Assembly (NCBI RefSeq): GCF_900108275.1 | Contig: NZ_FNVD01000014.1 | Location: forward strand, 1 to 61,768 | Length of the DNA: 61,768 nt | Direction of reading: 5' to 3' | Origin: Jhaorihella thermophila | GTDB taxonomy: Bacteria > Pseudomonadota > Alphaproteobacteria > Rhodobacterales > Rhodobacteraceae | Shown: positions 17,749 through 26,155 of the stretch, one piece after another | Layout of the letters: each line of letters starts with the position of its first letter | Position numbering within the stretch: position 1 is the first letter of the stretch | Notes under the pieces: generated by a model | Seen by the model: the letters and a program-made list of their open reading frames with translations, nothing else | Told to the model about the DNA's origin: nothing | The model's database searches: none | Translations under genes and position numbers: made by a program

Positions 17749-17798
17749 CTTCATCTTGCGCCAAATACTCCCGCCGGAGGCATCGCGCGCAGCGCGAT
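17749..17798 (+). repeat. dispersed hairpin element, copy 4
   Basis: CTTCATCTTGC, CAAATACTCC and GCCGGAGGC precede the hairpin ATCGCGC (17782-17788) / GCGCGAT (17792-17798), loop GCA. It starts 8 nt after the cuyA stop and separates cuyA from the racemase gene. Confidence 0.85.
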
Positions 17799-17840
17799 TC
17801 CGGGTCTCGCGCCCGCGACCGGAAACGGGACAGCAGAGGC

Positions 17841-18518
17841 ATGAAACCCGTCGGCATTCTCGGCGGCATGGGGCCAGAGGCCACGATCCTGCTGATGCAG
17901 AAGGTCCTGGCCGCCACCCCTGCGCGCGACGATGCCGACCATGTGCCGCTGATCGTGCACCAGAACCCGCAGGTGCCTTCGCGCATCGCCGCCCTGATCG
18001 ACGGAACCGGTCCGGACCCGGCCCCCGTGCTGGCGCGAATGGCCCGCGACCTGGAGGCGGCGGGGGCGCGGGCTCTGGCCATGCCCTGCAACTCCGCGCA
18101 TCACTACGCAGGCGCGATCCGCGCGGCATCGCGCCTTCCGTTTCTCGACATGCTGGCGCTGACCACCGATGCCCTGGCCGCACGCGGCGCGCGGACAGTC
18201 GGCCTCTTGGCTTCGCCGGCGGTGCGGCTCACCGGGGTCTTCGATGCCGCCTTTGCCGCGCGCGGGCTCTCGTCCCTGTTTCCGCAGGACGATGCACCGA
18301 TCCTGTCCCTGATCCGCGCGGTCAAGGCAGGCGCGCCCGCGGATTCGTCCATCATGACCCGCGAGACCGAAGCCCTGCTGTCCCGCGGCTGCGATCACAT
18401 CCTGATCGCCTGCACCGAGCTCTCTCTCCTGACCCCGGATCTGCCCGGCGGGATCGCGTGGACCGACAGCCTTGACTGCCTGACCGACGAAATCATCCGC
18501 TTTGCCCGCTCCGCCTGA
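17841..18518 (+). CDS. aspartate/glutamate-type amino acid racemase
   Basis: A 225-residue cofactor-independent racemase. Catalytic cysteines are Cys83 (MPCNSAHH) and Cys191 (ACTELS), and GILGGMGPEAT opens the protein as in aspartate racemases. Placed 100 nt after cuyA, it could interconvert D- and L-cysteate, whose sulfonate mimics the aspartate side chain; this role is inferred. GCAGAGGC precedes ATG 17841. The hairpin element between it and cuyA may lower its expression relative to the first two genes. Confidence 0.85.
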   Translation: MKPVGILGGMGPEATILLMQKVLAATPARDDADHVPLIVHQNPQVPSRIAALIDGTGPDPAPVLARMARDLEAAGARALAMPCNSAHHYAGAIRAASRLPFLDMLALTTDALAARGARTVGLLASPAVRLTGVFDAAFAARGLSSLFPQDDAPILSLIRAVKAGAPADSSIMTRETEALLSRGCDHILIACTELSLLTPDLPGGIAWTDSLDCLTDEIIRFARSA

Positions 18519-18545
18519 ACGATTTGACCCGCACCGGGGCACGGT

Positions 18546-18869
18546 TCAGCCGCAGACCTCCTGCACACGCGCGCCAAAGGCCTTGTAGCGTTCCCACAGG
18601 ATCTCGTCCCCGCGCCGGTCGGACTGGCGGACTTCCTGCGCCATATGCGGTTCCTTGATCCATTTCGCCACCTTGCGGCGTTCGCGGAAACTCAGGCTGC
18701 CGTTCGCCACCTTCTGGATACAGCGGCAAAGCTCGGGCGTCGCCGCCGAACGATCCGACTGGCGGCATGCGCGTTCGATCACCCCCGCCGACACGGGCGC
18801 GGCCGACATTGCCGCCAGAGCAACCGATCCCACAAGAATCGCCATCACCATATTCATTTCTGCACCCAT
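18546..18869 (-). CDS. small secreted Cys-containing protein
   Basis: A 107-residue protein with a signal peptide (hydrophobic residues about 8-28, ending VSA) and a mature part rich in Arg with Cys residues in RACRQSD, LCRCIQ and the penultimate EVCG. Four cysteines could form two disulfides. The pattern LCRCIQKVAN resembles short conserved roseobacter periplasmic proteins of unknown function. ATG 18869 follows GAGGCAAG; an in-frame ATG four codons later is possible. Convergent with the racemase gene. Confidence 0.75.
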   Translation of the reverse strand: MGAEMNMVMAILVGSVALAAMSAAPVSAGVIERACRQSDRSAATPELCRCIQKVANGSLSFRERRKVAKWIKEPHMAQEVRQSDRRGDEILWERYKAFGARVQEVCG

Positions 18870-19082
18870 CTTGCCTCGTGGCCGCCGGAGCCCGCCCGGC
18901 CCCCGTTCTTGCCCGGCACTATGACCCACAAACGCAGCCGTTTCAATTCGCCGCCGAATCAGTCGCCAAGGGGCCAATGACACGGCTTCGGCAAACGGGT
19001 CCGCGCCTCAACTTTGCGAAATTCTTGCCTGCCACAGACAAAGCCCTGAAATTCCGCCCGGATTTCCACCGGTCAAGTCTGC

Positions 19083-19111
19083 TTGACGGGCTGCGCGATC
19101 CCCTCCATATC
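19083..19111 (+). promoter_or_regulatory. lepA promoter, leaderless geometry
   Basis: TTGACG (19083-19088), 17-nt spacer, CATATC (19106-19111), then only 7 nt to the lepA ATG at 19119. Confidence 0.65.
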
Positions 19112-19118
19112 CGCAGCC

Positions 19119-20918
19119 ATGACCGACCTTTCGCATATCCGCAACTTCTCGATCGTCGCCCATATCGACCACGGGAAATCGACCTTGGCCGACCGGCTCA
19201 TACAAGAGACCGGAACGGTCAAGGACCGCGACATGAAGGAACAGCTGCTCGACAGCATGGATATCGAGCGCGAACGCGGCATCACCATCAAGGCCAACAC
19301 CGTGCGCATCGAATATGACGCGGATGACGGCGAACACTACGTTCTGAACCTGATCGACACGCCGGGCCATGTGGATTTCGCCTACGAGGTAAGCCGGTCC
19401 ATGCGTGCCGTCGAAGGTTCGCTTCTGGTGGTGGACAGCACGCAGGGGGTCGAAGCGCAGACGCTGGCCAATGTCTATCAGGCGATCGAGGCGGATCACG
19501 AGATCGTGCCTGTCCTGAACAAGATCGACCTGCCCGCATCCGACTGCGACCGGGTGGCCGAACAGATCGAGGACGTGATCGGCATCGACGCCACGGACGC
19601 GATCCGTGTCAGCGCCAAGACCGGCGAGGGCATCCACGAGGTGCTCGAGGCGATCGTGACCCAGCTGCCGCCACCCAAGGGCGACCGCGGGGCGCCGCTC
19701 AAGGCGATGTTGGTGGACAGCTGGTATGATTCCTACTTGGGCGTGGTCGTTCTGGTTCGGATCATGGACGGGGTGCTGAAAAAGGGCGACCGCATCCGCA
19801 TGATGTCCACCGGCGCCACCCACCAGGTGGACCGGATCGGCGTGTTCCGTCCGCAGATGGAAAGCGTCGATGAACTCGGCCCCGGCGAGATCGGCTTCAT
19901 CACCGCTTCGATCAAGCAGGTTCGCGACACCCGCGTGGGCGACACAATCACCCATGAACGCAAACCCTGCGCCGAGCCGCTGCCGGGGTTCAAGCCGGCC
20001 CAGCCGGTGGTTTTCTGCGGCCTCTTTCCGGTGGACAGCGCCGAGTTCGAGGATCTGCGCACTGCGATCGAGAAGCTTGCCCTGAACGACGCGTCCTTTT
20101 CCTACGAGATGGAAACATCAGCCGCGCTGGGGTTCGGCTTTCGCTGCGGGTTCCTCGGGCTTCTGCACCTGGAGGTAATCCGCGACCGGATCGAGCGCGA
20201 ATATGACATCGAGCTCATCACCACCGCGCCCAGCGTGATCTATCACATCTACATGAAGGACGGCTCGATGTTCGAGCTGCACAACCCCGCCGACATGCCC
20301 GACCCGTCCAGGATCGACCGTATCGAGGAACCGCGCATCAAGGCGACGATCCTCGTGCCCGACGAATATCTGGGCGATGTGTTGAAGCTGTGCCAGGACC
20401 GGCGCGGCATCCAGCTGGACCTGACTTATGCCGGCAACCGGGCGATGGTGGTCTATGATCTGCCGCTGAACGAGGTGGTGTTCGACTTCTACGACCGGCT
20501 GAAATCGGTGACCAAGGGCTATGCCAGCTTCGATTACCAGTTGACGGGATATCGCGCCGACAATCTGGTGAAGATGCAGATCCTCGTGAACGAGGAACCG
20601 GTGGATGCGCTGTCGGTGATGGTGCACCGCGACCGGGCCGAGACGCGCGGCCGGGCGATGGTGGAAAAGCTCAAGGAGCTGATCCCGCGCCACATGTTCA
20701 AGATCCCGATCCAGGCGGCGATCGGCGGCAAGGTGATCGCGCGGGAAACGCTCAGCGCCCTGCGCAAGGACGTGACGGCGAAATGCTATGGCGGCGACGC
20801 GACGCGGAAACGCAAGCTGCTGGAAAAGCAGAAGGCCGGCAAGAAGAAGATGCGCCAGTTCGGCAAGGTGGACATCCCGCAAGAGGCGTTCATCTCGGCC
20901 CTGAAGATGGATACCTGA
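19119..20918 (+). CDS. lepA: elongation factor 4 (LepA)
   Basis: A 599-residue translational GTPase. P-loop AHIDHGKST, switch-II DTPGH and NKID define the G domain. EF-G-like domains II, III and V follow, and the C-terminal LepA-specific domain ends in [33 protein letters not shown], the family hallmark. It rebinds ribosomes and affects initiation and elongation under stress. The ATG is the canonical start [20 protein letters not shown] and lies 7 nt from a promoter, so the message looks leaderless. Confidence 0.98.
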   Translation: MTDLSHIRNFSIVAHIDHGKSTLADRLIQETGTVKDRDMKEQLLDSMDIERERGITIKANTVRIEYDADDGEHYVLNLIDTPGHVDFAYEVSRSMRAVEGSLLVVDSTQGVEAQTLANVYQAIEADHEIVPVLNKIDLPASDCDRVAEQIEDVIGIDATDAIRVSAKTGEGIHEVLEAIVTQLPPPKGDRGAPLKAMLVDSWYDSYLGVVVLVRIMDGVLKKGDRIRMMSTGATHQVDRIGVFRPQMESVDELGPGEIGFITASIKQVRDTRVGDTITHERKPCAEPLPGFKPAQPVVFCGLFPVDSAEFEDLRTAIEKLALNDASFSYEMETSAALGFGFRCGFLGLLHLEVIRDRIEREYDIELITTAPSVIYHIYMKDGSMFELHNPADMPDPSRIDRIEEPRIKATILVPDEYLGDVLKLCQDRRGIQLDLTYAGNRAMVVYDLPLNEVVFDFYDRLKSVTKGYASFDYQLTGYRADNLVKMQILVNEEPVDALSVMVHRDRAETRGRAMVEKLKELIPRHMFKIPIQAAIGGKVIARETLSALRKDVTAKCYGGDATRKRKLLEKQKAGKKKMRQFGKVDIPQEAFISALKMDT

Positions 20919-20989
20919 CACGCCGGGGGCTTTCACCGGCGCGCGCCCTGCCCTATCTGTGACCCGCAGCGTCACGGAAAGGGCAAGCC

Positions 20990-21211
20990 ATGGCACGTTT
21001 CCTGATCGTTCTGGGTGTGATCCTGATCCTCGCCGGGATCCTGTGGCCGCTGGCCGCAAAACTGGGGCTGGGGCGCCTGCCCGGCGACATCGTGATCGAG
21101 CGCGAAAACACCCGCATCTTCATTCCCGTGACCAGCGCGATCCTGGTTTCGGTTGTTCTGTCGGTGGTGCTGAACCTGATCCTGTGGCTGACGGGCGGCG
21201 GGCGCCCCTGA
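20990..21211 (+). CDS. DUF2905 small membrane protein
   Basis: A 73-residue protein with two transmembrane helices (residues 3-24 and 46-67) separated by the conserved loop LGRLPGDIVIERENTRIFIPV, which is diagnostic of DUF2905. Function is unknown. A promoter-like TATCTG at about 20955 and the ribosome site GGAAAGGGC precede ATG 20990. It probably forms its own short transcript after lepA. Confidence 0.9.
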   Translation: MARFLIVLGVILILAGILWPLAAKLGLGRLPGDIVIERENTRIFIPVTSAILVSVVLSVVLNLILWLTGGGRP

Positions 21212-21230
21212 CCGCGCTGCCGAGGCCGCG

Positions 21231-21365
21231 TCAGAATTTCTTCTCGATGTCCTTCACCGTCTTGGTGATGACATGACCCGCGGTTTCGATGTCGCGCCCC
21301 GCGCCCTTGGCCGTTTCGCAGGCGGCAAGACCCAGAAGGGCCAGGCAGGCAAGAATCGCGCGCAA
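21231..21365 (-). CDS. entericidin-like lipoprotein
   Basis: A 44-residue entericidin A/B-type lipoprotein: signal peptide, lipobox LAAC with Cys16, then the short helix AKGAGRDIETAGHVITKTVKDIEKKF that marks the EcnA/EcnB family. The best start is the TTG at 21365, preceded by CGGAG with 9-nt spacing; an ATG at 21404 would add a charged 13-residue extension. It is anchored in a membrane; its physiological role is uncertain. Confidence 0.8.
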   Translation of the reverse strand: MRAILACLALLGLAACETAKGAGRDIETAGHVITKTVKDIEKKF

Positions 21366-21480
21366 GTCTCGTGGCTCCGTTCGTTGTCCATTCCGCCACC
21401 GCATAGCCGCAGGCAGGCGGAACAGGCAAGGCCCCCAACGGCCCATCGGCGGGTTCCAACCGATGGCGGGGTGCAAAACG

Positions 21481-21508
21481 AAAAGGACCGCCCCGGCAGG
21501 AGCGGCCC
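21481..21508 (-). terminator. terminator of the rpsF-rpsR-rplI operon
   Basis: On the minus strand a 10-bp stem with two G-U pairs (plus-strand arms 21485-21494 and 21499-21508), loop of 4 nt, is followed by TTTT. It lies 25 nt after the rplI stop codon. Confidence 0.8.
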
Positions 21509-21532
21509 CGATTTCCTGGCGCCAGACAAGGA

Positions 21533-22153
21533 TTATTCCTTGCTCTCCTCCTTGCCCTCCTCGGCGGGGGCGGCGGCCAATTCCTCGTCTTCCGACGCGG
21601 CCGACCCGATGTCCTCGAACAGTTCGGCAATCTCGAATTCGGCCTGGGCCTCTTCCTCGGCGGCCAGTTCCTGGATCGACTTGCCCGACGCCTGCAGTTC
21701 GGCCTCTTCGGCCGACCGGGCGACGTTCAGCTTGATCTCGACCGTGACTTCGGGGTGCAGGACCACGGACACGGTGTGCAGGCCCAACTCCTTGATCGGG
21801 CCGGTCAGCACGACCTGCTTGCGGTCGATGGTGAACCCTTCCTCGGTGGCGGCGGCAGCGGCGTCACGGGGCGTGACCGAACCATAAAGCGCCCCCGATT
21901 CCGAAGCGGAGCGGATGATGACGAACTGCTGGCCGTCCAGCTTCTCGGCCAGCGCCTCGGCTTCCTTGCGGGTCTCGAGGTTGCGGGCCTCCAGCTGTGC
22001 CTTCTGCTCTTCAAAGCGGCGGATGTTGGCCTCGGACGCGGTCAGCGCCTTGCCCTGCGGCAGCAGATAGTTGCGCGCATAGCCGGGCTTGACGTCCACG
22101 ACGTCGCCCATCTGGCCCAGCTTGGCGACACGTTCCAGAAGAATGACTTGCAT
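21533..22153 (-). CDS. rplI: 50S ribosomal protein L9
   Basis: A 206-residue bL9. The N-terminal domain [32 protein letters not shown] is canonical and is followed by the long connecting helix and C-domain (to about residue 150). A further 50 residues form a Glu/Ala-rich acidic tail absent from the 149-residue E. coli protein but common in this order. AAGGAGG lies upstream of the ATG. Third gene of the S6-S18-L9 operon, 12 nt after rpsR. Confidence 0.97.
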   Translation of the reverse strand: MQVILLERVAKLGQMGDVVDVKPGYARNYLLPQGKALTASEANIRRFEEQKAQLEARNLETRKEAEALAEKLDGQQFVIIRSASESGALYGSVTPRDAAAAATEEGFTIDRKQVVLTGPIKELGLHTVSVVLHPEVTVEIKLNVARSAEEAELQASGKSIQELAAEEEAQAEFEIAELFEDIGSAASEDEELAAAPAEEGKEESKE

Positions 22154-22165
22154 CGCGGGGCCTCC

Positions 22166-22393
22166 TTATTTCACGACATAGGGCAGCAGGGCGAGATAGC
22201 GCGCGCGCTTGATCGCACGGGCCAGTTCACGCTGCTTCTTGGCCGAGACGGCGGTGATGCGCGACGGCACGATCTTGCCGCGCTCGGAGATGTAGCGCTG
22301 CAGCAGGCGGGTGTCCTTGTAGTCGATCTTGGGCGCGTTGTCGCCCGAGAACGGACAAACCTTGCGGCGGCGGAAAAACGGTTTTGCGGCCAT
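22166..22393 (-). CDS. rpsR: 30S ribosomal protein S18
   Basis: A 75-residue bS18 with the conserved core [50 protein letters not shown]. It binds S6 in the platform of the 30S subunit. It lies between rpsF (29 nt upstream) and rplI, the standard operon order. Confidence 0.97.
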   Translation of the reverse strand: MAAKPFFRRRKVCPFSGDNAPKIDYKDTRLLQRYISERGKIVPSRITAVSAKKQRELARAIKRARYLALLPYVVK

Positions 22394-22422
22394 GGGTCAG
22401 GCTCCTTTCCTTCGGGCGGGGA

Positions 22423-22776
22423 TCAACGGCGGTCGCGGCGACCGTCGCGGTCGTCGCGCTTCTGCATCTGGACCGACGGGCCTTCTTCGTGCTCGTCCAC
22501 CTTGACGGTCAGCACGCGCATCACGTCCTCGTGCAGGCGCATCAGGCGCTCCATCTCCTGCACGGCCGGCGCCGGGGCGTCGGTCTTCATGAAGGCATAG
22601 TGGCCCTTGCGGTTCTTGTTGATCTTGTAGGCCATCGTCTTGAGGCCCCAGTATTCGCTGTCAACGACCTTGCCGCCGTTGTCGGCGAGAATCGCGCCGA
22701 AATGTTCGATGAGCCCTTCGGCCTGCGCGTTGGACAGGTCCTGACGCGCGATCATTACATGCTCGTAAAGCGGCAT
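22423..22776 (-). CDS. rpsF: 30S ribosomal protein S6
   Basis: A 117-residue bS6. MPLYEHVMIARQDLS and WGLKTMAYKINKNRKGHYAFM are family signatures. The C-terminus carries a charged Asp/Arg tail (KRDDRDGRRDRR). First gene of the operon with rpsR and rplI. The ATG at 22776 opens the conserved first beta strand. Confidence 0.97.
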   Translation of the reverse strand: MPLYEHVMIARQDLSNAQAEGLIEHFGAILADNGGKVVDSEYWGLKTMAYKINKNRKGHYAFMKTDAPAPAVQEMERLMRLHEDVMRVLTVKVDEHEEGPSVQMQKRDDRDGRRDRR

Positions 22777-23051
22777 GTGCACTCCTGTTTCTGTCAAGGC
22801 GCATTTCAAAGGTGGGGCCAGTCCTTTCGCGGCCCCGCCACGAGGGATGCGCGGTTCACATGGTTTGCGAAAGGATGGCCTCGTATACACGGATTCGCGT
22901 CCGGGGCAAGGGGGGCATCACCGCGCTGTGGCCCAGGCGACCGTTCTGCCCGCCAATTTCCGCGTCCTTGCCCAAATCCTGACGTTTTGTCAGCGATCAT
23001 GTGAACAGACGGCCAAAAGGCCGCGTCAAAATCGGGACAGGAGCGACCAAA

Positions 23052-23591
23052 ATGGCCGCAACGGGCGAAATCATGATGCAGGAGCAGGTCAGGCTGCCCG
23101 ATCTTCAACCTGCGAAACGCAGCTACAGGGATGCGATTCCGCTGATCATAGCCTTCGCGCCAAACTGGCCGATCGTTTCGGCAATCTTCAGGATCGTCGG
23201 CACCGCGCTGATCATCAGTTCCGGGGCAATGTGGCTTGTGACGGGATCGCAGTTCAGCCCGGACCTCATGCTGATGAAGCTGGGGCTGTCGCTGATCTTT
23301 CTCCTCAGCGGCCTGGCCATGCTGATGGTCCATCACGTGGACAACCGTCCCGACGCCTATTTCGACCCGATCCGGTGCGAGGTGCGCGTTCTGCGCAAGG
23401 ACAAGCGTGGCCGCCCGCGGTCGGTGCTGCGCCGCGACTATGACTCGCTGGGATCGGCCCGTTTCCACGGCCGCTTGGTCGAGGTCTTCGACGTGGACGG
23501 GTCGCTGCTGATGCGACTGCCGGTCGATGACGCGGAAACCCGTCACGCCCTGCGCATGCAGCTGAGCGGTTTCGTCAACATCACCAGCTGA
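23052..23591 (+). CDS. conserved membrane protein, function unknown
   Basis: A 179-residue protein with two transmembrane helices (about residues 42-62 and 70-92) and a C-terminal cytoplasmic or periplasmic domain of some 80 residues (FDPIRCEVRVLRKDKRGRPRSVLRRDYDSLGSARFHGRLVEVFDVDGSLLMRLP) that looks like a small beta-rich, PH-like module. AGGAGCGACC precedes ATG 23052. I do not recognise a named family. It is convergent with the porin gene and shares a bidirectional terminator with it. Confidence 0.75.
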   Translation: MAATGEIMMQEQVRLPDLQPAKRSYRDAIPLIIAFAPNWPIVSAIFRIVGTALIISSGAMWLVTGSQFSPDLMLMKLGLSLIFLLSGLAMLMVHHVDNRPDAYFDPIRCEVRVLRKDKRGRPRSVLRRDYDSLGSARFHGRLVEVFDVDGSLLMRLPVDDAETRHALRMQLSGFVNITS

Positions 23592-23636
23592 CCGGGTTCG
23601 AATACAAATGGGTGCCGGGGGACGGCGGACCCGAAA

Positions 23637-23668
23637 AAGGCGCGTGACGGGAAACCGCCACGCGCCTT
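23637..23668. terminator. bidirectional terminator between convergent genes
   Basis: A perfect 10-bp stem, AAGGCGCGTG (23637-23646) and CACGCGCCTT (23659-23668), is flanked by A-runs on the left and T-rich sequence on the right. It can stop both the plus-strand membrane gene and the minus-strand porin gene. Confidence 0.88.
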
Positions 23669-23692
23669 GAGTTTTCCCGGAGCGGCTGGAAT

Positions 23693-24802
23693 TCAGAACT
23701 TCCAGCGCGCGCCGGCCAGGATCGACGAAGCGTCCTTGTAGCTGGTGCCCGGCTCGCTCAGTTCGTAGTTGCGCCAGGCGACGTAGGCTTCGACGTTTTG
23801 CCTGTCGAACTTCTGAACGGCGCCGATGCCCCAGGACTTGGACTGCGACCCGGCGACGGTCATGTCGTCGCCGTCGTAGTAGTCAACCGCCAGCGCCGTC
23901 TTGCCGGCTGCGAACCAGTCCGCCTGATAGCCCAGCTTGCCATAGGCATAGTTGCCGCTGTTGCTGCGGTCGCCCAGGGCGACGGTCACGTTGAAGCCCG
24001 AATCATGCAGCGCGCTGAACGACCCGATCGTGTCGTGGAACTTCGCGGCCGCGCCCGGATCGGTCTCGGCATACGCCAGAGCACCGCGCAGCTTGAAGCT
24101 GCCGGCCTCGCCGGAATAGCGCACCGCGATATCGGTCACGCTTTTGTCGGAGCCGACGGTCAGGATATCTTCACCGTAGGAGACCGCAACGCTGAACCCG
24201 CTGAAGGACGGGGTGTCATAGCGAACGCGGCCCAGGCGACCGCCGTCGAAGGACGGAAAGGCCGAACCCAGCGTCTTGGTGGAAATCGCGCCGGCGGTGG
24301 TGCGGAACTTGTAGCCGCCCGCCGTATCGCCGATACCGTTGTATTGCGCCAAGGAGGTGCCGGACAGGTCGATATCGGCAATGCCGTCGCTGGCCATGCT
24401 GCCTTGACCGAACGAGAACTTGCCATACTGGTCGGTGGCCCAGGCAAAATCCGCCTTGCGCAACGACTTGCGGTTCCAGTTGATCCAGTCAGGCTTGGAA
24501 CCTTGGGTCATGCCCGCCGAAGCCCGCAGCCCCAGCGCAGTTTCAAAGTTGAAGCTGAGCGTGCCGTTCGCCATTTCCTGACGCAGCCACAGGCCGACCC
24601 GGCTCTTCGAGTTGGTGTTGTCCACCAGGTTCGAATAGCTCTTCACGCCGTCGTCCACCGACTGATAGGCCGGGTTGAACTGCCCGTAGAGCACCACCGA
24701 ACCGCCCGAGCCGTTTTCGTATTTCATTTCAGCCGCAGCAGGCACGGCCAGACCCGTGGCGACGGTAGCCGCCACGACAGGGAGGAGACGTTTCTGTTTC
24801 AT
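23693..24802 (-). CDS. outer-membrane porin
   Basis: A 369-residue general porin of the Rhodobacter type. A signal peptide (residues 1-24, ending AAA) precedes alternating amphipathic strands, and the chain ends in ARWKF, the terminal Phe required for outer-membrane assembly. The segment SRVGLWLRQEMANGTLSFNFETALG is the conserved early barrel. It forms a passive diffusion channel. A promoter lies 145 bp upstream, giving a long 5' UTR, and a strong terminator follows. Confidence 0.92.
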   Translation of the reverse strand: MKQKRLLPVVAATVATGLAVPAAAEMKYENGSGGSVVLYGQFNPAYQSVDDGVKSYSNLVDNTNSKSRVGLWLRQEMANGTLSFNFETALGLRASAGMTQGSKPDWINWNRKSLRKADFAWATDQYGKFSFGQGSMASDGIADIDLSGTSLAQYNGIGDTAGGYKFRTTAGAISTKTLGSAFPSFDGGRLGRVRYDTPSFSGFSVAVSYGEDILTVGSDKSVTDIAVRYSGEAGSFKLRGALAYAETDPGAAAKFHDTIGSFSALHDSGFNVTVALGDRSNSGNYAYGKLGYQADWFAAGKTALAVDYYDGDDMTVAGSQSKSWGIGAVQKFDRQNVEAYVAWRNYELSEPGTSYKDASSILAGARWKF

Positions 24803-24946
24803 TGTCCCGTTCTCACGGGTGTTAAAAAATGCATGCCGTCACGCGGGGAGGAGGATCCGCGCGCCGACATGTCGGATGTAAGTCCGTCTTCCACCGTTCC
24901 AACCGCACGGGAAAAAGGAAATTCCGTGACCCCACGGCACTTCACT

Positions 24947-24974
24947 CAGTTAGGTCACAGAGACGCAACGTCAA
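24947..24974 (-). promoter_or_regulatory. porin promoter
   Basis: On the minus strand TTGACG (plus 24969-24974), a 16-nt spacer and TAACTG (plus 24947-24952). The predicted leader to the porin ATG is about 138 nt, room for small-RNA control. Confidence 0.55.
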
Positions 24975-25078
24975 ATTTTTTCATCAACCAAACGCGGCCA
25001 CGCGCCCTGATGGCGCATGGCATTTCTTTTATCGCAACCGCCATGCCTCGCCAATGGAGTCGGGGACGGCCCGGCGGG

Positions 25079-25627
25079 TCACCTCATCCTGATCGCGTCG
25101 GTGGTGAACAGGAAGTCATCCCCGCCCGCGCCGGAATGGCACGCGATGCAGCCCTTGTCGGCGCCCTTGGCAACCTTGCCGGCCAGCCGCATCCCCTTGG
25201 GATTCTTGTCCAGCGACCCGTCGGGAAGGAACTTCACCCAGAACCAGTCCTGATCTTCTGGGTCGAACCCGGCCTCGCGCCGGAACATCACCGTGATCGC
25301 ACCCAGATGCTTGGCCGGATCGGCCTGCACCTCTTCGACGCTGACACCGGCCGGACCATAGTTGCGCTTGACGACCAGATCGCCGGTATGCCCGTCGATG
25401 GTCGCCTTCGTATAGAAGGTTTCCAGCATCATGCCGTGCGGATCGGTGCCTTCATAGGGCAGCGCGCATATCGCATTGTCGCCGGCCAGGTTGAGCGACT
25501 CCATCGCCGCCCAGATCTTCGCCGCATAGGCCGCGTCATCGTCACTGCCAAAGGGCGGCATCCCGTCTGCGAATGCCAACCCGACCGAACAGAGCGCCAG
25601 AACCGCGGCCGTCGCAAGTCGTTTCGT
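25079..25627 (-). CDS. cytochrome P460-family c-type heme protein, start codon anomalous
   Basis: A 182-residue secreted protein with a signal peptide (residues 1-20) and a c-type heme motif CIACH (160-164) near the C-terminus. The fold segments around YGPAGVSVEEVQ and DWFWVKFLPDG match the cytochrome P460 family, which oxidises hydroxylamine in some bacteria. The natural start should be the codon at 25627, 8 nt after AAGGGAG, but that codon reads ACG rather than ATG. The nearest usable in-frame codon is a GTG further upstream, which would add a poor leader. Confidence 0.75.
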   Translation of the reverse strand, partial: TKRLATAAVLALCSVGLAFADGMPPFGSDDDAAYAAKIWAAMESLNLAGDNAICALPYEGTDPHGMMLETFYTKATIDGHTGDLVVKRNYGPAGVSVEEVQADPAKHLGAITVMFRREAGFDPEDQDWFWVKFLPDGSLDKNPKGMRLAGKVAKGADKGCIACHSGAGGDDFLFTTDAIRMR

Positions 25628-25807
25628 CTTCGATCTCCCTTGTGCCTTGTCGTTGACGCCGCCAGCCTGGCCCCGCCCCCCGAGCACGAGGAAATCAAAG
25701 CCGCTCACCTTGCCGAGATCGGTTCGTGCATAAGCGTGAATGGACTTACCCCCCGCTGGCGGGAATGCTTTCGTCAAGCACTCGCGGAACGAAACAGTGG
25801 GGCCGGC

Positions 25808-26149
25808 ATGGCGCGACTTGTCCCGATCCTCATGTGCGTTCTGGCGCTTTGGCCCGCAACGGACGGCCGGGCCGGAACTGCGGGCCATGCGGTCTGCATC
25901 CTTAACGCCACGTCCCGGCCGCTCTTGCTCGTGGCCGAGGCCCCCGACGGCACGCGCGCGGCGGCAGAAGTCGCACCCGGCAAGGCGCTGTGCAGTCGGG
26001 CCAAACGGCCCGCAACCGGCAACGGCATGGTCGGCGCGTTCACCGACATCGACGAGATCGAAGGCTGCTCGCGGCTCACCCGGCCCGGCCGGACGCAGGT
26101 TCTGGTCGAATACCACGATTTCGACCGCTGCATCTGGTCCGAGGACTGA
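25808..26149 (+). CDS. small secreted cysteine-containing protein
   Basis: A 113-residue protein with a signal peptide (residues 1-23) and four mature cysteines in VCILNATS, ALCSRAK, EGCSRL and RCIWSED, likely two disulfides. Strand-like segments such as SRPLLLVAEAPDGTRAAAEVAPGKAL suggest a small beta sandwich. I do not recognise a family. It is divergent from the P460 gene and convergent with the corrinoid activator gene, whose stop is 6 nt away. Confidence 0.68.
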   Translation: MARLVPILMCVLALWPATDGRAGTAGHAVCILNATSRPLLLVAEAPDGTRAAAEVAPGKALCSRAKRPATGNGMVGAFTDIDEIEGCSRLTRPGRTQVLVEYHDFDRCIWSED

Positions 26150-26155
26150 CCGCCC

